Shown one piece after another: positions 56,831 through 64,000 of a stretch of DNA of 64,000 bases; the stretch's first letter is position 1, and each line of letters opens with the position of its first letter. The notes below the pieces were generated by a model, which worked only from the letters and a program-made list of their open reading frames with translations, did not search any database and was not told where the DNA came from. Origin of the DNA: Panax quinquefolius (Eukaryota > Streptophyta > Magnoliopsida > Apiales > Araliaceae); NCBI GenBank assembly GCA_020205615.1, contig CM035166.1, positions 93,784,706-93,848,705 on the forward strand, read 5' to 3'. A program made the translations under genes and the position numbers.

Positions 56831-59318
56831 TGTGACGCCCTCAAAATAGGTATACATCACCTATTTTGAGTCGCCAAATACATGGTACAGAAAACAACTA
56901 CAACTTCATTATTATAATTGTCGTGCAAAATACGACAACACATATGCTGTGAGTTTAAATACAAATATTGTCTTCTAGACAATATCTACACTCAAATAAG
57001 TCCTCATTACAATTATTGATACACTATTTTATAAAATAGTGAGGACTACTAAAATAACTGCCTTGAAACATCACTCCACACTCCGACTAGTTCTCGCTAT
57101 ATTCTCACCTCCTGAGAAAAAAATGGAATAAAAAGGAAAAGAGTGAGCTCAACTAGCCCAATAAAGAATATTATGACTAAGATAATATACAAAAAATTAT
57201 CCTTAGTCTTCAACAGGGAAAAATCTGATAGAATATAATAGACAACAAGTTTTAGATCAACAACTGCAGCGGAAACAACAATTCATTAGAAGAGTTAAGT
57301 AGAGAATGAAATCTACTATCTTCTATGATTTAAAAGTTCATCATCAATATTTTATCCCTGTAACATCAATCAATATACATCTTGAATCAAATATTTATCT
57401 TTGCACTATAGGCCAAAGATATTTATTTGTATCACCAGTTGGTCATGTTCATTTCAACACCTGTCCATCTTTTCACTACGGGCCAAAGATATTCATCAGG
57501 TAATCATTCATCTTTGCACTACAGGTCAAAGATATTCAGTTATATCATCATTTAGGACTAATGATGCTGAAATATATATTTAAAAAAATGAATTCAGTGA
57601 GACAAAATGACAAAGATTAGGGATTCATATTTCGATTTATCCAAGTTCAAAAATACTCCATAATAATCAATTGTGGAGCAAAATTCAAAAATGAAGATCA
57701 AAGCATGAATACAATCAAAGATAGTAACCATAATAGACAACGTGGACAAAAAAAAATAATTTAATTTTTCTGTGAATAGTGCCGTATTCGTGAATAGTGT
57801 CGTATTCGTGAATAGTGTCGTCTACGTGAATAGTAATCTCGACATGAAAAGGTAAAAATTTTATAATAAAATTCATACCAACATTTTGGTATAATGATAT
57901 TGAAAGAAATAACATCATTTATGAAGAAAATAACATCCCTTACCTCAAAAGAATAGTACTCCCGATTAAAATTTCGGATATAGTGTTGAAAGAAACTTGT
58001 ACTTAATAGAAACTCTCAAATTATCTAAACACTCACAAAAATACGCTCGATAATATAGAGAGAGAAAACTTATGATTTTGGTGTGATTTTCAATTCTAAC
58101 TCAGCACCTTATTTATAGGAAAATGTTAGAACGCCGAAGCAGACTTAACCTGCTACCTAATGGTTTTATCTGCTACCTGATGGTTTTACCTGCTACTATT
58201 CATGCACACCACTTTTGAAATAAAATTTCAACACATTTCTCACCAACCAAAGGTGGGGCCCACCCATTCTAGAAATTTTTCAAAATGTTTTAAAATTTAA
58301 ACAATAATCAGAAACTTCAATAATTCATAATAAATAGCCCTTTTATCTGAAAATTCGAATCTCATGTCTATTCCATAGAAAATTTAATCCTCTACAACTT
58401 TGTAGAAGAAAGTTTTTTCAAATTCTAAACAGAAAATATCTGAAATTCACATACGAATGATTTTTAATACATCCATTTCGATAAAATATTGATAAAACAC
58501 CTCAGCATTAATTCCTTCATTTATATCCACATAAAATAAATATTTTCTTATCATATAAATTAATAATTAATTATTCACAAATAATATTACAGAATCACAA
58601 TATGACAACCAGGTCGTTCCCAGGAAAGTGGGGGCTTTCCGATAAGGATTTCTCCTTATTGGCGCGTAATTAGGTGACCAAACCCCTTTTCTAGACAGAA
58701 CTTTCTTAGACATTTCCAATAATGCTATCTAATAATATTATTCAAATAATATAAATTATTGATCTAATAATGGGAAATATTGTGCAGTGACAATTATTGA
58801 AACAATAATAATATAAAATATCAACGTATATAGCAATTATTGAATTAATAAAATATTGAACAATAATTATTGTAACAATTATTGAGTAGTGCATTCTTAC
58901 GTAAGAATCAATAATTCAAAAATACTATCGCAATCTGCGTATCTCTGTTAATGCGACCATCGTATTCTTGTTTTAACCACCGGTATTATTTCAACAGTGT
59001 TAACGGTAACAACTACGTCGTTATTTATAAAAACTCAAACTTGTTATTTTCTTTATCAAACAGCTTATTACATTATAGGGCCCACAAATGGTCATGCGCC
59101 ATCGTCATTTAATATTATTACACAACAAGAATAATATTCTCAAGAATTAAATGAATATTCTCAAATAAATTAAACGAATATTTTATGACCACTTGTTTAC
59201 TTTACAAAATTTGTATATTTCACCCATAACTAAAATATTATATCAAATGAACACTTTATTATTCAAAATAATAATTAGAGAAATTTTCATTTTATTTAAA
59301 AAAAATCGGGGTCTTACA
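56831..59318 (-). mobile_element. Solo LTR (gypsy, minus), TSD ATTAC
   Basis: It starts TGTGACGCCC and ends GGGGTCTTACA, 2488 bp, flanked by ATTAC at 56826-56830 and 59319-59323. It has the same internal order as the LTR at 24591-27079 (reversed ATCTTTGG units 57390-57540, GTGAATAGTGTCGTA repeats 57770-57840, GGGGCTTTCC about 58630) and the same size. No internal region is attached. Confidence 0.94.
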
Positions 59319-59408
59319 ATTACACATAATATACCAAATTCCCCTCGGTGTATTTTTTGTGTAACATCACATTTAATCCATGATGTGTGATAGACATATG
59401 GTACAAAA

Positions 59409-62284
59409 TGTAAGACCCCAGCTTTTATAAATAAAGATGAATTTTTTTTTATTTGATATAATGTTATAGTTGTGGGTAATATTTATAAATTTTGCAAAAG
59501 TAAGTGAAGTTGTTATAAAATATTCGTTTAATCGAGAATATTCTTTTGCGTCGGGAATATTAAATGCGACTACTCAATCATTGGTGGATCCCCACAATGT
59601 AAGTATTGTATTGCGACAAAATTATTTTTCTATAAAAATAATAAAGCGTAAGTGTTACTGTCAAAACCGTCAACTACCCATGAAACTAAAAGTAATAAAG
59701 AATACGATGTCAGTATCAGATAATAGTAGCACGATATTGATATTGATGCTTACGTGAGAAGTCACCATCACTATGCTCAATTATTACTACGATAATTCTT
59801 TGCATCATATCTCTTATATTATTGATTCAATTATTGTCACAAAGATCATCTGTATAATATGTTATAGTATTAAATTATTAATTGAGACGACAAGTTATAA
59901 ATGATTAATAATTGTTGAAAGATTAAATATGTGTTGATTAAAAATAAAATGATTTGTGGTAATATTTATTCAATCCTTGATGTATATAAAGAGTCATTAT
60001 GAGACGTTTGTGGTAAGTTTGATTATTTTATAGGGGGCCCATATGTCATCATCTAAGAGTCCCTTCGTCGATAGTAATTACCTTTGTGAATAGTAATTAC
60101 CTTTATGAATAGTAATTACCTTCAATCAATAGTATTTACCTTTGTGAATAGTAATTACCTTTGTGAATAGTAATTACCTTTGTGAATAGTAATTACATTC
60201 GTCATAGTATTTACCTTCACCCAATAGTAATTACCTTTGTGAATAGTAATTACCTTTGTGAATAGTAATTACCTTCGTCAATAGTATTTACCTTCGTCGA
60301 TAGTAATTACCTTCTTCATAGTGATTACCTTCGTCGATAGTAATTACCTTCGTCGATAGTAATTACCCTTCCATGAAATAGTAGTTGTCCTTCATATTAC
60401 CAAGAGTTAAGCGCCTCTTGATTGTTCCAGGGTTAATTACCCTTCGCAAATAGTAGTTGTCTCTTCATATTACCAAGAGTTAACCGCGCCTCTTCTTGGT
60501 TCCAAGGGTTAATTACCCTTTCGCAAATAGTAGTTGTCTCTTCAATATTACCAAGAGTCATTTTGACCATTCGTTAAGACCAAAGCCACCCTCGGTTTTT
60601 CTATAAATAGAAAGCTCATTCCTTCATTATTTCTTACGAATTCAACAAAACTAGAGAGAAAACTATAGAGAGAAAGAAGAAAAGTATTCTACTTACTTCA
60701 CTTTTCCAATATTCACTTTCTTCTAAGGTAAGGGATATTATTTGTTGTACCTAAGTAAGGGGTGTTATTCTTTCTTATTCACGAAGAGAACTTCATTATT
60801 CCATTCTTTATTATTCATTTGGAATAACTTTGTATCGCAGCGTACCCTATACATAACTTTTTGATATCGCCAGATACCACATGATTTGGTGAAATCTTTA
60901 TGTTATTCCATTCTTATTTATTACATTGAATAACTTTTGTACACGCTGGACTCCCCATATACTTGGTGAAATCCTTATATTATTCCATTCTTATTTATTC
61001 ATTTGGAATAACTCAGATACTGTGAATCCCCTATACTTGGTGACATTCTTCTATTATTTTATTATTCCGTTGGAACATCATGCATCATGCTTTACGCATG
61101 GGACTGGTTCCGCTTTATTATTACTCTTTTATTATTTTATTGGAATATCCTCATGCATGTGTTTTACACCGGACTCAGGTTCCGCTTTTATTATTCTCAG
61201 TATTTATTATTCTGCTGAATAACTCCGCTATCGCTGTACCGCATGCATGGTGATTTCTTTTGTTATTTCATTCGCTATTATACTCAGTTGGTTAAAATTT
61301 TGACTTCTATACTCCATGAATTTAGTAGAATATCCTTGATATTTGCGTTTCATCCAGTATCTTTTCATGGAAATATTCTTCTGATCATTCTTGAATTTTA
61401 CTCTACAAAACAGTATCATGTTGACAATTTGGACGTTAATAATTCTGGATAAATTAATTCTTGAACTTGTTTTATTGAATTATTATGTCATTGTCATCAT
61501 CCTCATGTTATATTATTATTATCTTTGGCTTACGTGCATAGATGAACTTAGTATGATTATGACCGGAATCATTCTAAGATAATCATGGCTTGATATAAAT
61601 GATGTGACAAAAAGTCCTCGATGGGCTGTAATGCAAATGATGGATAGTTTTGGTATGATTATGACCAGGGGTGATTCGGTATAGTCATGACCATTGATAA
61701 TTTGATGAAAATCCTTGGCCAGTGATGCGATGATTAGATATTGTGGTTTATTCATTAAACCGAGTCTTAGTGATAAAAATTGATAAAAACTTTTTAAAAC
61801 CTAAAAGATAGTAGACTTTATTTTCTACTTGACTCTTTTAATGGATTGCATATTTCACCGCTAGATTAAAACCGGTTGTCTATTGTATTTTATCGGTTTA
61901 ACATTGTTGAAGACTATTGATAATTTATTCGCATTATCTTAGTTATAATATTTCTTCTTTGGGCTAGTTGAGCTCACCCTTTTTTCACTTTATTCTCTTC
62001 GTGAAATGAGAATATAGTTTGGGACGAGTCTGGGGAAAAAAGTGATGGTCCCAAGATAGCATTAGTAGTCCTCACTATTCTCTTAAATAGTGTGACAATA
62101 AATGTAATGAGGACTCCTTGAGTATGGATATTGTCTAAATGACAATATTCCTATTAGAACTCTCGCTTTATGTATTATCGTATGTTACACGGACGGATGT
62201 TTAATTAAGTTGGTATTTGAATTTATGTCCCATTTAAGTGGCGACCCAAGATGGGTGCGTATTCCCTAATTTTGGGGCGTCACA
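59409..62284 (+). repeat. 5' LTR of element D
   Basis: 2876 bp, TGTAAGACCCC to GGGGCGTCACA. It aligns best with the interrupted LTR at 124-5567: both have the GTGAATAGTAATTACC array, the ACCAAGAGTTAA...TAATTACCC repeats and the same hairpin units. TATA box TATAAATA is at 60602-60609. Hairpin units lie at 60790-61270 and ATCTTTGG-type units at 61515-61760. Confidence 0.92.
60062..60365 (+). repeat. 19-20-bp tandem array in LTR U3, element D
   Basis: About fifteen units of the type TTTGTGAATAGTAATTACC or TTCGTCGATAGTAATTACC. It is homologous to 3559-3770 but has more units. It is followed by three longer repeats with ACCAAGAGT and TAATTACCC (60365-60570), then the TATA box. Confidence 0.87.
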
Positions 62285-62471
62285 GTTGGTATCAAAGCTT
62301 AGGGATATGATCCCTGGCTAAGATGCGAGATAAGAACTAGGAGGGGAGAGACGGGGAATTCCTTCGCTAGTATGGCCTACCTAAGTTTATTTGTTATTTA
62401 ATTGGTCGGTCAGAGTATAGGGATAATATTTGATATATTAATTAACCCTTGTGTTATGGCAGTGTTTGGAA

Positions 62472-63216
62472 ATGGCAGCTGAAAATATTCACAATGGAGT
62501 GAATGTGACCGTTGTGACACCTTTAATCACTAATCAGGTTAATGCAAAGGTCGATTTAGAGAACAAATTAGAGATATCCACGTAGTGAATGAAGAACTAA
62601 TTGTTGCACCCGAGCTAGTTGCAGAGGTAGCAGCTGAGAGTGAGGAAGAAGCGGAAGAAGAGGGAGAAGAGGAACCTGAGGAGAATTGGTTAGAAGAAAT
62701 TTATGATCAAAACTTAGAATTACAAAATCGTGTTCGTGAGCTAGAAGAACAGGTTGAAGAACGGCAAGCTATTAAGTGGAACAAAGGGATATAACAATTC
62801 AAAATTGGGTTACCGATATGTGATGCTCGAACAAAATCATGCTTTGGCGGGTGTAAGATATTAAAGTTGGAATCGAGAATTTAAAATTTAAAGATCAATG
62901 AAAGAAGAAACAAGCGAACGAAGGAGAATAAACGATGCATGGGTAAAAGTCGCACAACGCGTTGATAAGTAGTAGAAAAAGACGTCCATCCAATAAAGCC
63001 AAAATAGATGAAATGGACTTTGCTTTTGACAAGACAATTGGGAGAACCCAACATCGAATTAGGAATTACCACATGCATAGCGGTCAACCCGAATTCGATA
63101 TGGATCGGAGAATAATGATTCAAATCATGGATCGGGAATGTGAAGAAGCACTTAAGGGTGGAATGTACCATATAAGAAAAGTCAAACTTCGGAATTTAAG
63201 CGAGGCGTTTGTTTAG
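62472..63216 (+). CDS. Unfamiliar gag-position ORF: acidic, coiled-coil and basic parts
   Basis: The frame opens with MAAENIHNGVNVTVVTPLIT at 62472, the N-terminus of the family gag. It then shifts into 62585-62794, a Glu-rich stretch (about 15-35 in that frame) leading to a heptad-like segment YDQNLELQNRVRELEEQVEE. After a less clear part (RINDAWVKVAQRVDK near 62927-62970), frame 62962-63216 gives a basic segment SSRKRRPSNKAKIDEMDF and a C-terminal part with FDMDRRIMIQIMDRECEEAL. The usual capsid motifs (IFDVLGC, YWW) and zinc knuckles are absent. The frames are offset, so either two frameshifts exist or the sequence has indel errors. I do not recognise the protein; a self-associating Gag substitute or a captured host fragment are both possible. 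Confidence 0.55.
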
Positions 63217-64000
63217 AAAACCCGAACGAAGTTATTACGGGTAAATTAATTATAAATTATTACGAAGTCTATAATTTATTCAATACAAGTTCTACCCACT
63301 CTTTTATTCTACCTAGTTGTGTTCAATGTTTAAATTTGACTCGGAAAAATTAGACTTTGATTTATCTATTGAAACTTCGTTGGGAGAAACCTTCGTTACC
63401 TCCAATCGCTTATTAATCTTGTTGTTTCAAATAAACACTTTCACGATCTTATCTCTTTGAAAATACTTGCCTTTGAGGTAATTTTTGAAAACGATTGATT
63501 AAATACTCATTATTCTTTTTGTAAGGTTGTTAGCTTTCATATTCCTAACCAACCTTGTTATACTGAATTCAAAGTAACCAAACCCTAAAGTTAATCACAT
63601 TTATATCGTTACATAAGTAAAGAGTCTCGATCCTTTCGTTGTTGACTTCCTTGTGTGGAATGCACCGAAGCCGGACTTTCTCAGAGGCGACGCCGTGAAT
63701 GACGATGACAAGTTGATAGGTATCATTGTGAGGTCTTATCTAGGTTAAAGGATAGAAGTCACAGGTTGGTATCAATGTAACGTATTATCCAAGTCTTGGA
63801 TAAGAGTAGCGATTTTGAATGATATTTCTATCATTAATAAATTTCTTGACGTATTCTTGAAGATTTCTAGCCTACCCTAGAGCGTGAAATCAAATTTTGT
63901 ATTGACCCCAAAGACAAAAACCCATTTCTTAAACCCTCAAATATTTCTTCAACTAAAAGGATCATTTACGAGGATTATGATGAAAGTCATAATAAAAGCA
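63217..64000 (+). pseudogene. Degraded protease and RT stub, element D
   Basis: The sequence rejoins the pattern of copies A-C: TGKLIINYYEVYN-like sequence, then the protease active site reading NTS (63282-63290) before STHSF, so the catalytic Asp is lost. Further diverged blocks correspond to the GINWLTTHHA region (about 63488-63520). The RT stub with IDP/KPIS-like sequence ends near 63935, and the window stops just inside the non-coding region. No functional enzyme is encoded. Confidence 0.7.

Larger units (their letters stand above)
59409..64000 (+). mobile_element. Gypsy element D, 5' part (continues past the window)
   Basis: It comprises a 5' LTR (59409-62284), a primer-binding site TGGTATCAAAGC (62287-62298), a coding region that starts like gypsy gag but continues with an unfamiliar ORF, then a protease remnant, an RT stub and the beginning of the non-coding region. 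The five bases before the LTR are CAAAA; the matching duplication would be outside the window. The gag N-terminus and primer site are closest to those of the minus element at 21264-27079. Confidence 0.88.

Noticed and set aside
62472..63216. Element D ORF as part of an endogenous plant virus (pararetrovirus)
   Set aside because: It sits between a family LTR with primer site and a gypsy protease remnant. No movement-protein or coat-protein motif is visible, so a retrotransposon origin is simpler.

Overview
The window is nuclear DNA of a flowering plant, probably a eudicot. The evidence is one complete intron-containing gene of the plant-specific DUF1005 family, LTR retrotransposons with tRNA-iMet-type primer sites, and a dense set of MITEs (Stowaway, PIF/Harbinger, hAT-like, MULE-like). 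I cannot name the species. About 70% of the window is LTR retrotransposon, mostly one Ty3/gypsy family whose LTRs are 2.4-2.9 kb, begin TGTRAGACCC and end GGCGTCACA.

Layout. 1-123: tail of a gypsy element that continues to the left. 124-5567: gypsy LTR (+), split by a solo LTR (-) at 491-3260 (TSD ACTTA). 5568-9296: internal region 'A' of a non-autonomous gypsy. 9297-18134: decayed Ty1/copia element. 18135-21263: internal region 'B', almost the same sequence as A. 21264-27079: minus-strand gypsy that still has RT and RNase H, with its 5' LTR, truncated at the 3' end. 27080-31773: mosaic of LTR pieces around a solo LTR (-) at 28117-29484 (TSD AACTT). 31774-33473: low-copy DNA with a hAT-like MITE. 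33474-42531: complete non-autonomous gypsy 'C', two LTRs and a 5-bp TSD (AATTT). 42532-56830: gene island with the DUF1005 gene (coding 47313-49104) and only small MITEs. 56831-59318: solo LTR (-) (TSD ATTAC). 59409-64000: gypsy 'D', 5' LTR plus a start of internal region in which gag is replaced by an unfamiliar acidic/coiled-coil/basic ORF.

How the parts relate. A, B and C share one design: gag, a protease remnant, a stub of RT, then about 1.2 kb of non-coding AT-rich DNA, a 57-bp tandem array, the polypurine tract and the LTR. RT, RNase H and integrase are absent at the same place each time, so these copies look like an amplified non-autonomous lineage that would need enzymes from relatives such as the minus-strand element. 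The LTRs carry a TATA box about 0.75 kb in; the roughly 1.65 kb downstream of it, expected to be transcribed, is built from reiterated inverted repeats with some compensatory stem changes.

Caution. Differences between repeat copies cluster at CAG/CTG/CCG/CCAGG words and are often indels, whereas the DUF1005 gene is clean. Some frameshifts in the repeats may therefore be sequencing or polishing errors at methylated cytosines and not real decay.
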